A DNA stretch of 64,000 nucleotides from an uncultured Collinsella sp. (GTDB taxonomy: Bacteria; Actinomycetota; Coriobacteriia; Coriobacteriales; Coriobacteriaceae). The stretch lies in assembly GCA_900540875.1 (NCBI GenBank), contig UQHT01000001.1, positions 106,969-170,968 on the forward strand, written 5' to 3'. The notes beneath the pieces were generated by a model. That model was given only the letters and a program-made list of their open reading frames with translations. It was not told where the DNA came from and made no database searches. Within the stretch, counting starts at the first letter, position 1; each line of letters starts with the position of its first letter. Positions 33,435-42,594 of the stretch are shown in pieces. Both the position numbers and the translations under genes were made by a program.

Positions 33435-33823
33435 GCTGAGCGCGCGCCGTGTGCTTGACGAAAATCTTGCCGCGAACTTGACGGGTGCCGGATGTCAAAC
33501 AGCTTGATTCATTCCATACCAGATTCTATGCAAAAATGCCACTAAAAGGTCGTAGACGGTAGCGGGTGCTAGGCGAGTTGAATGACATGGCTGAACCTTG
33601 TTCATTTGCGTTACACTGCCGCTTGGATGGGACAAGCTGACAAGCTCATTTACCTGCTTAAAGACCGATTAGTCGGGGGATTAATAACAATCGGCCCTCG
33701 CTGTACAAAAACTTGCCGCTTGCGTACCAAAAGACAACCTCAAACACAAGGTCGCTCTATTCATAGCGCGGCTTGTATGGTCTTGCGGTTACAGTGTCCA
33801 TACGGTCGAGTTGAGGAGCGGGC
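33435..33823. other. 389-bp intergenic region without a recognisable gene
   Basis: The base composition is less GC-rich than the flanks, suggesting a long promoter region for the large regulator downstream. No RNA gene, repeat or ORF with a ribosome site was found on either strand. GAGGAGCGGGC near 33812 is the ribosome site of the next gene. Confidence 0.5.
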
Positions 33824-36823
33824 ATGGTAAACGATTTGAGCAGTATAGACGACCTCGAGCTGATGCCGCTGGGCGGAGGCTATATGGTGCGACGCGAACG
33901 CTTGATGAATGAGCTTCTCGCCAAGGGCCGAAAGGCCGGCATCGTGGTTCTCTATGCGCCCGACGGGTTTGGGAAGACCTCGGTGCTGCTGCAGTACACC
34001 CATGAGGTTAAATGCGACCCGACGCGAGGCCCTGTGCGGATTATCGAGGCCGATCGCGCCACTGGGCGCGAGGTGTTTATGCAGCTCGAGGTGGTTACCG
34101 AAGAACTCAAAGACAAACCGCACTCCCTTATCGCGATTGATAATGTGCCAAACCTCGATCAGCACGATACCGAAGACCTCATCGACAGGATTCGCGGCCT
34201 GCGCGCTATGGGGGTAGGGGTCTTTATCTCCTGCCGTCCTTCAAATCGTCAACTGATTCATGGGCTGGGCGATTCGGTTAAGATCAATGCGCAGATGCTC
34301 AAGGTGCATGCCTATGAGTATTCGGCGTGGGCATCGGCGTTTTCGATCAGCACATCGCTCGACTTTTATCAGCTCACGCAGGGCGTGCCCGAGCTCGTTT
34401 CGGCATTGCAGACGGGTCTGTATGGCCAAGGCGACGTAGCCGGTCTGCTCGAAAACGAGATTGTCAACGTATATGGCGCGGCACTTGTCGATCTGGCTTC
34501 GCTCGACAATAATGCGCTGTTTTGCGTGGCATGTCTCATGATTTTGATGGGCGAGGGCAATATCGCAGAACTCGAGGCTTGCGGGGTGAGGCTGTCGATG
34601 GTCGACCAGTCCTACTTTGTACGCGACTACCCGATCTTTGGCTTGGACCCCGCCGAGCGGAGTTTTACGTGTCTGGGCACGGAGGATAACGGACGCTTGC
34701 GCTTGCGTAAGTTGGTGGCCGAGGTTCGCCCCGAACTTGTTCCGAGGGCGGCCCGGATTTTGCTTAAGGCGGGTAGATGCGATGCGGCGATGGGCCTGGC
34801 GGACGCCTTTTTGGACCGTGATGCGGTCCTTGAACTTGCTGGGCAGTATGGGGTCGATCTGGCTCTGACGGGGCACGGGGCCGATATCTGCCGAGCAGCG
34901 CTGGGCACGATCGATGCCGAGGATCCGGCTCCAGAGCCAACGCCTGCCGAGGCGCTTGGCGTATATCTGGCAGCGGTCAGCGTGTCCAATACAAAGCTCG
35001 CTCGCTATATGGCATCGGTCATCGAGCGCGGGGGCGAACGGGCGGCCTGCGAAATAGACCCTGTTTCATGGAGGGTGGCCCAGACACTGACGGCTGTTTG
35101 CTATGGGGACAACGGGCTTGGGCTTCCTACGAACCTGGCCGTGCCAGAAATCGAGACATCCCATACCGCACTCGATATGTTGTCCGCACATATCGAGGTA
35201 AAGCGCTGCCTGACCGAGCGGGGAGATGACGGCGGCGTTCTACAGCAGCTCAAAACGAGCAAGGCCTACGACTGTGAGCTCGACATCGCGGGGATTGTTA
35301 TACGGGCCGATAGCATGCTGGTGGAGCTTTTTGACGGGTCGTTTGCGGGAACCGACGAGCGCGACGACGAGATGACGGTGGTGCGGGAGGCGCTCGACGT
35401 ACGTGGGCTTAAGGCGATGGCTATCTGGGTGCGCATGGTGTTGGCGGCACGGCGGCTCCTTTCCGGCCTGCCGGTAACCGACGACGCGGCATTCAACGAG
35501 CTCGATCGTTTTGCCGTGCGCATGCGCGACAACCAGATTCAGCTGTTTGGCCTGTTGCTAGAAGGCTGGCAGTCGCTGGCAGAGGGACGGCCGGTTAATG
35601 CAAAGTTTCGTGCGGTCCAAGTGCTCAAACTTGCCGAGGAGTCGATTGCGTACATGCGCGATAACGCATTGCTGCTGGAGCGCGCGGCGTATCTGCGTAA
35701 CACCTCGATGGTTTCGGTGCGCGAGGAAGCGGAGTTGCTCGATATAAGCCAGACGCAGGTTGGTGGAGCGGAGGCCTGGATGGTGGCGCTGCATTTGGCC
35801 TGTGCGGGCCGAGACAGCGATCTTGCGGCCTGGATGTCCATGAATCGTGCGGGGATTCTGGAGCCATCGTATCGGCTCTTTGCGCGCCTTGCCATGCATT
35901 GTCTGGGCGAGCCGGCGACCAGGATTCGCAAGAAGCTTCCCGTGCGCGAGCTGTCGCGGTACTCGCTGCGCGATGATCTGGAAGGGGAGGGCGAGCGCTT
36001 ATTTCAGGCCGGCGAGGTTGAAGCCGTTGATACCATCGACCATATCGAGATTCGCATGTTTGGTGCGTTTCGCGCCGAACGCGACGGGTTTCCCATCACG
36101 GACAAAATGTGGCGCCGCAAGAAGGCGGCGACACTTGCCGAGCGGCTTGCGCTGGGCATGGATGCGCTCGTCGATCGTGAGACGCTGGCTATGGAGCTGT
36201 GGCCCCATGCCGAGTTCAATAGCGCCCGCAACAACCTGTACTCGACGATATCGCGCTTGCGGTCGGCTTTGGGACCGACGCCGGATGGCAAGTCGTGTGT
36301 GCTCATCCAAAATGAATGCATCGGACTCAACGGCGACTACGTCAAGACCGATGTACGGCTGTTTGACCAGATAAGCCGCGAGGTTTTGGGAAATCGAACG
36401 GGTGCGCGCGGGCCCCATTTAGTTGAGCTGTGCCTTAAGATTGAGCAGCTTTATGCCGGACCGCTGTATGTTCCCAATGGCTGTAATCCCACCTACTTTT
36501 TGCGTATGCGACGCATTATGCAGTCAAAGTATATCGATTGCATGATTAAGGGAGCAAATGCCGCTCTAGAAGAAAACGACCTGCAGTCGGCGATTTGGCT
36601 GGCGGAGTCGGGTCTTCGACAGGAAACGGCGCGTGAGGATATGGTGCGCTGCGCCATGCGTGTCTACAGTGCGGCGGGGCGGCGGCGCGATATCGTCGAG
36701 CTGTACAGCGGGCATATGCACCATCTGAGGGAGCAGGTCAATGGCGTGCCCGAGCCCGAGACGCGGCGTCTATACGAGCGCTTGGTGGAGGGGCGGCTCA
36801 ATCGCGTGCTGGTCGAGCGATAA
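33824..36823 (+). CDS. large ATPase-type transcription regulator with C-terminal BTAD/SARP region
   Basis: The protein has 999 residues. Residues 25-200 carry a P-loop (APDGFGKTSVLLQYT, about 44-58) and a Walker B-like run (LIAIDNVPNL), as in MalT/STAND-type ATPases. A long TPR-like helical middle (about 290-720) follows. The C-terminal 280 residues hold a winged-helix OmpR-like region (MFGAFRAERDGFPITDKMWR, about 744-763) and a BTAD domain (AIWLAESGLRQETAREDMVR near 925). The order ATPase, TPR, winged helix and BTAD is unusual; in AfsR it starts with the winged helix. The target genes are unknown. Confidence 0.85.
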   Translation: MVNDLSSIDDLELMPLGGGYMVRRERLMNELLAKGRKAGIVVLYAPDGFGKTSVLLQYTHEVKCDPTRGPVRIIEADRATGREVFMQLEVVTEELKDKPHSLIAIDNVPNLDQHDTEDLIDRIRGLRAMGVGVFISCRPSNRQLIHGLGDSVKINAQMLKVHAYEYSAWASAFSISTSLDFYQLTQGVPELVSALQTGLYGQGDVAGLLENEIVNVYGAALVDLASLDNNALFCVACLMILMGEGNIAELEACGVRLSMVDQSYFVRDYPIFGLDPAERSFTCLGTEDNGRLRLRKLVAEVRPELVPRAARILLKAGRCDAAMGLADAFLDRDAVLELAGQYGVDLALTGHGADICRAALGTIDAEDPAPEPTPAEALGVYLAAVSVSNTKLARYMASVIERGGERAACEIDPVSWRVAQTLTAVCYGDNGLGLPTNLAVPEIETSHTALDMLSAHIEVKRCLTERGDDGGVLQQLKTSKAYDCELDIAGIVIRADSMLVELFDGSFAGTDERDDEMTVVREALDVRGLKAMAIWVRMVLAARRLLSGLPVTDDAAFNELDRFAVRMRDNQIQLFGLLLEGWQSLAEGRPVNAKFRAVQVLKLAEESIAYMRDNALLLERAAYLRNTSMVSVREEAELLDISQTQVGGAEAWMVALHLACAGRDSDLAAWMSMNRAGILEPSYRLFARLAMHCLGEPATRIRKKLPVRELSRYSLRDDLEGEGERLFQAGEVEAVDTIDHIEIRMFGAFRAERDGFPITDKMWRRKKAATLAERLALGMDALVDRETLAMELWPHAEFNSARNNLYSTISRLRSALGPTPDGKSCVLIQNECIGLNGDYVKTDVRLFDQISREVLGNRTGARGPHLVELCLKIEQLYAGPLYVPNGCNPTYFLRMRRIMQSKYIDCMIKGANAALEENDLQSAIWLAESGLRQETAREDMVRCAMRVYSAAGRRRDIVELYSGHMHHLREQVNGVPEPETRRLYERLVEGRLNRVLVER

Positions 36824-36854
36824 AAACGGGCGCCCGAAGTACTTGGACACCCGT
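36822..36854 (-). terminator. intrinsic terminator between convergent genes
   Basis: On the - strand ACGGGTG pairs with CGCCCGT, followed by TTTTT; it ends yhbY transcription at the end of the convergent regulator gene. Confidence 0.65.
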
Positions 36855-36890
36855 AAGCTCGCTATGTGTTGGCTCGCCGATCATTGGCTC

Positions 36891-37190
36891 TTAGACGAGC
36901 TTGATCTTCTCGATGTCCTTGCGCGAGGACTCGCGATACAGCGAGAACTTGCGGCCGATAACCTGAACGACCTCGGCGTGGCAACGCTCGGCGAGCTCCT
37001 CGGCGGCCTCGCGGGCGGAAAGACTGGAGCCATCGAGCACGGAGCACTTAACGAGCTCGTGCTTCTCCAGGTAGGCGACCGTCTGCTCGACGGTGCCCTC
37101 GTTAATATCGGACTTGCCGATGATGATGGCGGGGTTGAGGTGATGGGCCATGCTGCGAAGCTGCTTGACCTGGGCTCCTGTCAGTGCCAT
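36891..37190 (-). CDS. yhbY: YhbY-family RNA-binding (CRM domain) protein
   Basis: The protein has 99 residues, a single CRM domain. It contains MALTGAQVKQLRSMAHHLNP, IIGKSDINEGTV and the C-terminal VQVIGRKFSLYRESSR with the GxxG-like loop. YhbY associates with pre-50S particles in ribosome assembly. It has standard length and sits alone between a convergent regulator and a methyltransferase. Confidence 0.93.
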   Translation of the reverse strand: MALTGAQVKQLRSMAHHLNPAIIIGKSDINEGTVEQTVAYLEKHELVKCSVLDGSSLSAREAAEELAERCHAEVVQVIGRKFSLYRESSRKDIEKIKLV

Positions 37191-37348
37191 GGGTTCTCGC
37201 TTTCTATGTATGGGGCGCCCCGCGACGGGGCCTTAATCTACGTGAGCTGTCCCACGATAGCGCAGGAACGGCGCGGTGTGGAGCGTGTTTGCCCAGTTCA
37301 AAAAGAATGCGGATGCCGAGTGAGTGGGCGGCGCGGGCTGCGAACAGG

Positions 37349-38236
37349 CTATGAGCTGGGCGCAGAGACTGGCTCCCATGCAATAAATGCCCAACGGACC
37401 TTGCGGACGTGGTCGAGCATGTAGCGTCCCTGCGGCACACCCTTGGAGCCCGGCTCACCGGCATGGGGGTTCTCGATCATGTGCTGGGCGATGTAATCGC
37501 GCAGGCGGTCGATCTTATCCTCGTTGCCATGTTCGAGCATACGGGAAAAATCCGCCACACCTGCCTCAAGGCTATCGAAGGTGTCGCGTCGAGGCGATTC
37601 AAAGTATGTAACCTGCGGCAGGGCACCCATCTGAATGAGGATGTTGAAGGCGTACACAAAGCCATTGCTGCAGGTAACCGAGGCACCAATGGCGTTCATC
37701 AAGTGCAGATCATAGCGCGGGCTGGAGTTAGCGACCATCGTGACAGCACAACGACGACGAGCCGTACGGTCGAGCTTGGCAAGCGCACCTTTTAGATTGG
37801 TCGTCGTAACCGACCGACTGGCAAAGGCAACATCCACCGCTTTCGCGACCGGTCCAACCAAATCCCAATCATCATCCCAAGCAAGCTCAAGCGGCGTAAT
37901 AAGATCCTCGAGTCCGTAATACTCAATGCCAGCATCAAGGGTGCCCAGCATGGCAGGGGAGAAATCAGCCGCAATCACAGGATGCCCAGCCTGAGCAAGC
38001 GGAATAGCAATCGACCCAGCCCCACACCCCATATCAAGCGCCGACTCACCAGGCTTTAACGCCAACAGCTTTATAAAATCCCGGGCATACGGAGCGGTCT
38101 CAAGCGGCCGAAAATGCCGAGCCCTTTTATCCCACTCAAAAGAATCATCAGCCCGCCGCCGACCAGCCTGCATCTGCATCCACTCCAGATTCCAATCTGT
38201 GGAAAGCAGCTCAGAGCGAGCATCCCCATCAACCAC
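37349..38236 (-). CDS. SAM-dependent methyltransferase
   Basis: The protein has 295 residues from a GTG at 38236, chosen because AGGAGG lies 7 bases upstream; an ATG 20 codons earlier would add a hydrophobic stretch but has no ribosome site. SAM motif I is ALDMGCGAGSIAIPLA at about 71-86, motif II IAADFSPAMLGTL. Residues 1-40 have a charged helix (NLEWMQMQAGRRRADDSFEW). The class I fold is clear, the substrate not. A terminator lies directly upstream, in the leader. Confidence 0.85.
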   Translation of the reverse strand: MVDGDARSELLSTDWNLEWMQMQAGRRRADDSFEWDKRARHFRPLETAPYARDFIKLLALKPGESALDMGCGAGSIAIPLAQAGHPVIAADFSPAMLGTLDAGIEYYGLEDLITPLELAWDDDWDLVGPVAKAVDVAFASRSVTTTNLKGALAKLDRTARRRCAVTMVANSSPRYDLHLMNAIGASVTCSNGFVYAFNILIQMGALPQVTYFESPRRDTFDSLEAGVADFSRMLEHGNEDKIDRLRDYIAQHMIENPHAGEPGSKGVPQGRYMLDHVRKVRWAFIAWEPVSAPSS

Positions 38237-38253
38237 GGGCCAACCTCCTAGCA

Positions 38254-38287
38254 ACAAAAAAGCGACTCCTCCCAAAAGAAGAGCCGC
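38254..38287 (-). terminator. terminator in the methyltransferase leader
   Basis: A 10-bp stem with two G-T pairs (GCGGCTCTTC and GAGGAGTCGC), then TTTTTT on the - strand, ending 18 bp before the GTG start. There is no space for a promoter between it and the gene, so it may act as an attenuator. Confidence 0.75.
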
Positions 38288-38401
38288 AACCAGCATATAT
38301 CAGAAAGAACCGATCCAACGCCAAACCGCCATACCAGCAAAGTAGGGCAGAAGCGAAGCGACTGCCAAAGGGACAGAACCCAACCGAGGGCCCGTTGTGC
38401 G

Positions 38402-38535
38402 GGAGCCCCGGGGAGGGCAAATATATAAGGTCGATCGCGAGTTCCGCACGAGCCGGAGAGCACTTAATGTGCTCTCCGTGCGAGCCAGGACTGTCCGAGC
38501 AGGCGACCTTATATATTTGCCCTCCCCGGGGCTCC
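38402..38535. repeat. 134-bp nested perfect palindrome
   Basis: The outer arms 38402-38433 and 38504-38535 are 32 bp each and exact complements (GGAGCCCCGGGGAGGGCAAA..). The inner arms 38454-38463 and 38469-38478 (CGGAGAGCAC) are also exact, with a 5-base loop. Neither side has a T run, so it is not a normal terminator. It lies between the UPF0210 stop and the methyltransferase start. Confidence 0.95.
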
Positions 38536-38552
38536 TCGCCCGAACCCCTCAG

Positions 38553-39917
38553 CTAGTTCTTCAGCGAGTTCAGCGGTGCCGGGAAGCGTCCACCGCGATG
38601 GGCAAGCACGGTGCCGGCGTTGGGGTTCACCGGCATGATGGGTGCACGGCCAAACAGGCCGCCGTACTCGACGCAGTCGCCCACGCCCTTGCCGATGGCG
38701 GGAATCACGCGCACGGCCGTGGTCTTGTTGTTGATGACGCCGATGGCCATCTCGTCGGCGATAATGCCGGCGATGGTCTCGACCGGGGTGTCGCCGGGGA
38801 TGGCGATCATGTCCAGGCCAACGGAGCACACGCAGGTCATGGCCTCGAGCTTCTCGAGCGAAAGCGCACCGGCCTCGACGGCGGCGATCATGCCGGCATC
38901 CTCGGACACGGGGATAAAGGCGCCGGAGAGACCACCCACGCTGGAGCTGGCCATGACGCCGCCCTTCTTGACGGCATCGTTGAGCATGGCGAGCGCGCAG
39001 GTCGTGCCCGGGCCACCGCAGGTGCCCACGCCGATGATCTCGAGGATGCGCGCGACGGAGTCGCCGATGGCGGGCGTGGGAGCCAGCGACAGGTCGACGA
39101 TGCCCTTCTCGACACCCAGGCGATGGGCGGCCTCGCGACTCATGAGCTCGCCGGCACGGGTGATCTTAAAGGCGGTCTGCTTGATCTTCTCGGCGACTTC
39201 CATCATCGATGCGGAATCGGGCAGCGTCTCCAGGGCTGCGGCCATAACGCCGGGGCCCGAGACGCCTACGTTGATGACGGCGTCGGCCTCGCCACCGCCG
39301 TGGACGGCGCCCGCCATAAACGGGGAGTCCTCGACCATGTTGGCAAAGCAGACAAACTTGGAAGCGCCGACGGAATCCTGGTCGGCCGTGAGTCTAGCGG
39401 CATCGATGATGGTCTGGGCCGCCATAAGCACGGCGTCCATGTTGATGCCAGCGCGCAGGCTAGCAACATTGACGCTGGAGCAGACGCGGCTGGTGGTAGC
39501 GAGCGCCTGGGGGATGGACTGGATAACGCGGCGATCGGCGTCGCCGATGCCCTTCTGGACGAGTGCGGAGAAGCCGCCCAGGTAGTCGATGCCGAGCGTC
39601 TCGGCCGCGCGGTCGAGGGCGTGCGCGATAGGGGTGAGGTCCTCATCCTTGCAGCACGCGGCGATCTGCGCCACCGGGGTGACGGAAACGCGCTTGTTGA
39701 CGATGGGGATACCGTACTCGCGCTCGAGGTTCTCGGCGGTCTCGACCAGATGCTCAGCCGTGTGCGTCACATGGTCGTAGATCTTCGTGCACATGCGGTC
39801 GAGGTTCTCGTCACCGCAACCCATGAGCGAAACACCCATGGTGATGGTCCTGATGTCGAGGTTCTGCTCCTCAACCATGCCGCGGGTTTCCGCGATTTCT
39901 GCGGGCGTGATCGCCAT
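38553..39917 (-). CDS. UPF0210 / DUF711 family protein
   Basis: The protein has 454 residues from MAITPAEIAETRGMVEEQNL. The ATG at 39917 follows AGGAGCGCAAGG; a longer reading from 39974 lacks a site. NLDIRTITMGVSLMGC and GVGTCGGPGTTCALAMLNDA are conserved in this PFL-like family, which has a glycyl-radical-enzyme-like barrel without a known reaction. These proteins often lie beside an ACT-domain regulator, absent here. Function unknown. Confidence 0.9.
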   Translation of the reverse strand: MAITPAEIAETRGMVEEQNLDIRTITMGVSLMGCGDENLDRMCTKIYDHVTHTAEHLVETAENLEREYGIPIVNKRVSVTPVAQIAACCKDEDLTPIAHALDRAAETLGIDYLGGFSALVQKGIGDADRRVIQSIPQALATTSRVCSSVNVASLRAGINMDAVLMAAQTIIDAARLTADQDSVGASKFVCFANMVEDSPFMAGAVHGGGEADAVINVGVSGPGVMAAALETLPDSASMMEVAEKIKQTAFKITRAGELMSREAAHRLGVEKGIVDLSLAPTPAIGDSVARILEIIGVGTCGGPGTTCALAMLNDAVKKGGVMASSSVGGLSGAFIPVSEDAGMIAAVEAGALSLEKLEAMTCVCSVGLDMIAIPGDTPVETIAGIIADEMAIGVINNKTTAVRVIPAIGKGVGDCVEYGGLFGRAPIMPVNPNAGTVLAHRGGRFPAPLNSLKN

Positions 39918-39962
39918 CCTTGCGCTCCTATCTGCCAAAACGAGCATAGTCTTATCTATTCT

Positions 39963-40000
39963 AACGTGCCGCACGTGCCAAGTGGCGCGTGCGGCACGTT
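39963..40000. terminator. hairpin between metH and UPF0210 genes
   Basis: Perfect 13-bp arms (AACGTGCCGCACG) with a 12-base loop. On the - strand only TTAG follows, on the + strand TTTT, so it is a weak terminator or processing hairpin for metH. Confidence 0.6.
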
Positions 40001-40025
40001 TTGGTGCTCGGTTGTTTCCGTTGTG

Positions 40026-42584
40026 TTACTTCCCAAAGACCTCTTCGGCGATACGAGCGCTCTCGGCGGCGTCCTTGGCGTAGTAGTCCGCACCGATCTG
40101 CTTGGCGTATTCGGGGGTGAGTACGGCGCCGCCCACGATGATCTTGACGCCCGGAACCTCGGCATGGAGCAACTTGATGGTCTCTTCCATGGCGACGACG
40201 GTGGTAGTCATAAGCGCCGAGAGGCCAACGAGCTTGATGTCGCGCTCCTGTACAGTCTTGAGCACCTCTTGCGGGTCGACGTCGCGGCCTAGGTCAAAGA
40301 CGGTATAGCCGTAGTTATCGAGCAGCATCTTGACGATGTTCTTACCGATGTCGTGGATGTCGCCCTTGACGGTGGCCACGCAGATTTTGCCCTTGTCGGC
40401 AATCTCGCCGGCGGGCATCAGGCGCTTGATGGTGTCGAAGCCCACGCGCGCGGCCTCGGCCGAGGCCATGAGCTGCGGCAAGAAGAACTTACCCTGGTCA
40501 AAGAGGACGCCAACCTCGTCGAGGGCGGGGATAAAGTGATTGTTGATGAGGTCCATGGCGTCGTGGTCTGCCAGCAGGCGCTCGGTCTCGGCAGCGATCT
40601 CGCCTTTGCGGCCCGAGACGACCATGCGACGAATCGGGTCGTCGTTGCCGTCGGTGCCGGCGGTGCCAGCAGCGGGCACGGTGTCGGTCGATGCGGCCTG
40701 AGCTGCTGCCGGGTTTGCGGCAATCTTGTACGGATCGGTCCAGCCGGCGTAGCGCTCGATGTATCCGGTCGAGCCCTCGTCCTCAACGCTCAGGACGCGA
40801 TAGCTGTAGACGGTATCCATAAAGCGCTTGGAGCCCGGGTTCATGATGGGGGCGTCCAGGCCCGCGCCAAAAGCGGCAGCCAAAAAGACTGAGCCCAGCA
40901 GCGGGCGGGCAGGCAGGCCAAAGCTGATGTTCGATACGCCGAGCGCGCATTTGACGCCCAGACGCTCCTTGCACAGGGACATGGCGCGTAGGATCTGCTC
41001 GGCCTGGCGTTGATTGGTCGAGGCGGTCATGACCAGGCAGTCGATGAGGATACGGTCCGGGCCGATGCCGTAGCGGGCGGCCTCGGCCACGATGCGTTCG
41101 GCGATGGCAAAGCGGGCCTCGGCGGTATCGGGGATGCCGCCTTCGTCGAGCGTAAGGCCGACAACGTTGGTGCCGTAGTGGGCGACCAGCGGAAAGATCT
41201 CATCCATGATCTTTTGCTTGCCATTGACCGAGTTGATGATGGGCTTGCCAGCGTAGCGGCGCACGGCGGCCTCGACGGCTGCGGGGTCGGTGGAGTCAAT
41301 CTGCAACGGCAACAGCGTGGAGCCCTGGAGCTGTTCGGTCGCCTGTTGGATGATCTTGACCTCGTCGATCTCGGGCAGGCCCACGTTGACGTCCAGGATG
41401 TCGGCGCCCTGTTCCTGCTGGCTGATGCCCTGGCTCACGACGTAGTCCAGGTCGCCGTCGCGCAGGGCCTGCTGCAGGCGCTTTTTGCCGGTGGGGTTGA
41501 TGCGCTCGCCGATGACGGCAATCTTATGGCCGTCGCAGGGAAGGTCCACGACCGTCTGGGCGCTCGTGACCGACATACTGGGCTTGCGATGGCGTGGGCT
41601 GGGCGTGTGGTTGTCAATAAGCGTGCGTAGGGCCGCCATGTGCGCCGGCGTGGTGCCGCAGCAGCCGCCCACGACGCTTACGCCGTCCTCAATCATACCG
41701 GCGACGGCCACGGCGTACTCGGGCGCCTGGATATCAAAGACGGTGTTGCCGTCGTCGTCCACGTGGGGCAGTCCTGCGTTGGCCTGCACCATAACGGGCT
41801 TGTCCGTAACGGTGAGCATGCGAGCGGCGAGTCCTCGGAGCTCGGCCGGTCCCTGGCTGCAGTTGATGCCCAAAACGTCGGCGCCGATGGCATCGAGCGT
41901 GATGGCGGCAACCTCGGGACTCGTGCCCAGGAAGGTGCGACCGTCTTCCTCAAAGGTCATGGTGGCAAAGACGGGCAGATCGGAGTTCTCGCGGCAGGCG
42001 AGGACGGCCGCCTTGATCTCGGCCAGGTCGGTCATGGTTTCGATAATAAAGAGGTCCACGCCCGCATTGACGCCGGCGCGCACTTCCTCGGCAAAGAGGT
42101 CATAGGCCTCGTCGAAGCTGAGGGTGCCCAGGGGGCGAAGCAGCGCACCGATGGGGCCGATGTCGCCGGCGACGTAATGGGCACCGGCCGCGCGGGCACA
42201 GGCGGCAGCGGCGGCAAAGACATCTGCCACGGTAGCGGCGCCATCGAGCTTGTGGGCGTTGGCGCCAAAGGTGTTGGCGGTGATCACGTCGCAGCCGGCC
42301 TCGACGTACTGTCGCTGAATGTCGGTAATGACCTGGGGCTCCTCAAAGTTGAGCAGCTCGGGCAGAGCGCCGGCCTTCATGCCGGCCGCCTGCAGCATGG
42401 TGCCCATGCCGCCGTCGAACAGCAGGTGTCCCGTGCCCTCGATGGCGGCGCGCAGGCGATCGTCCTTAACGCGAAGGTCGTCGATCGTGCGCGTCTTGTA
42501 TGCAGCGCCATTGCGGCGTGCGGCATCAACGGGCGCCGCCAGCGCGGCGCCGTCCAGATCGTGAGTGATAAGCGGAGTAAACAT
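40026..42584 (-). CDS. metH: cobalamin-dependent methionine synthase without activation domain
   Basis: The protein has 852 residues, against about 1,230 in E. coli. Domains: homocysteine-binding barrel about 40-330 (zinc Cys in INCSQG and VGGCCGTTP), pterin-binding about 350-610 (VIGERINPTGKKRL), cap about 640-730, and B12-binding about 740-852 (DIHDIGKNI, then VGLSALMTTT). The reactivation domain is missing and encoded next door. It transfers a methyl group from 5-methyl-THF to homocysteine. It is the last gene of a three-gene operon, with AGGAGCTCATCG upstream of the ATG. Confidence 0.95.
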   Translation of the reverse strand: MFTPLITHDLDGAALAAPVDAARRNGAAYKTRTIDDLRVKDDRLRAAIEGTGHLLFDGGMGTMLQAAGMKAGALPELLNFEEPQVITDIQRQYVEAGCDVITANTFGANAHKLDGAATVADVFAAAAACARAAGAHYVAGDIGPIGALLRPLGTLSFDEAYDLFAEEVRAGVNAGVDLFIIETMTDLAEIKAAVLACRENSDLPVFATMTFEEDGRTFLGTSPEVAAITLDAIGADVLGINCSQGPAELRGLAARMLTVTDKPVMVQANAGLPHVDDDGNTVFDIQAPEYAVAVAGMIEDGVSVVGGCCGTTPAHMAALRTLIDNHTPSPRHRKPSMSVTSAQTVVDLPCDGHKIAVIGERINPTGKKRLQQALRDGDLDYVVSQGISQQEQGADILDVNVGLPEIDEVKIIQQATEQLQGSTLLPLQIDSTDPAAVEAAVRRYAGKPIINSVNGKQKIMDEIFPLVAHYGTNVVGLTLDEGGIPDTAEARFAIAERIVAEAARYGIGPDRILIDCLVMTASTNQRQAEQILRAMSLCKERLGVKCALGVSNISFGLPARPLLGSVFLAAAFGAGLDAPIMNPGSKRFMDTVYSYRVLSVEDEGSTGYIERYAGWTDPYKIAANPAAAQAASTDTVPAAGTAGTDGNDDPIRRMVVSGRKGEIAAETERLLADHDAMDLINNHFIPALDEVGVLFDQGKFFLPQLMASAEAARVGFDTIKRLMPAGEIADKGKICVATVKGDIHDIGKNIVKMLLDNYGYTVFDLGRDVDPQEVLKTVQERDIKLVGLSALMTTTVVAMEETIKLLHAEVPGVKIIVGGAVLTPEYAKQIGADYYAKDAAESARIAEEVFGK

Positions 42585-42594
42585 CGATGAGCTC

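Noticed and set aside
38229..38463. Short - strand ORFs in the methyltransferase leader
   Set aside because: They cross the palindrome and terminator, have no ribosome site, and one would overlap the GTG start.
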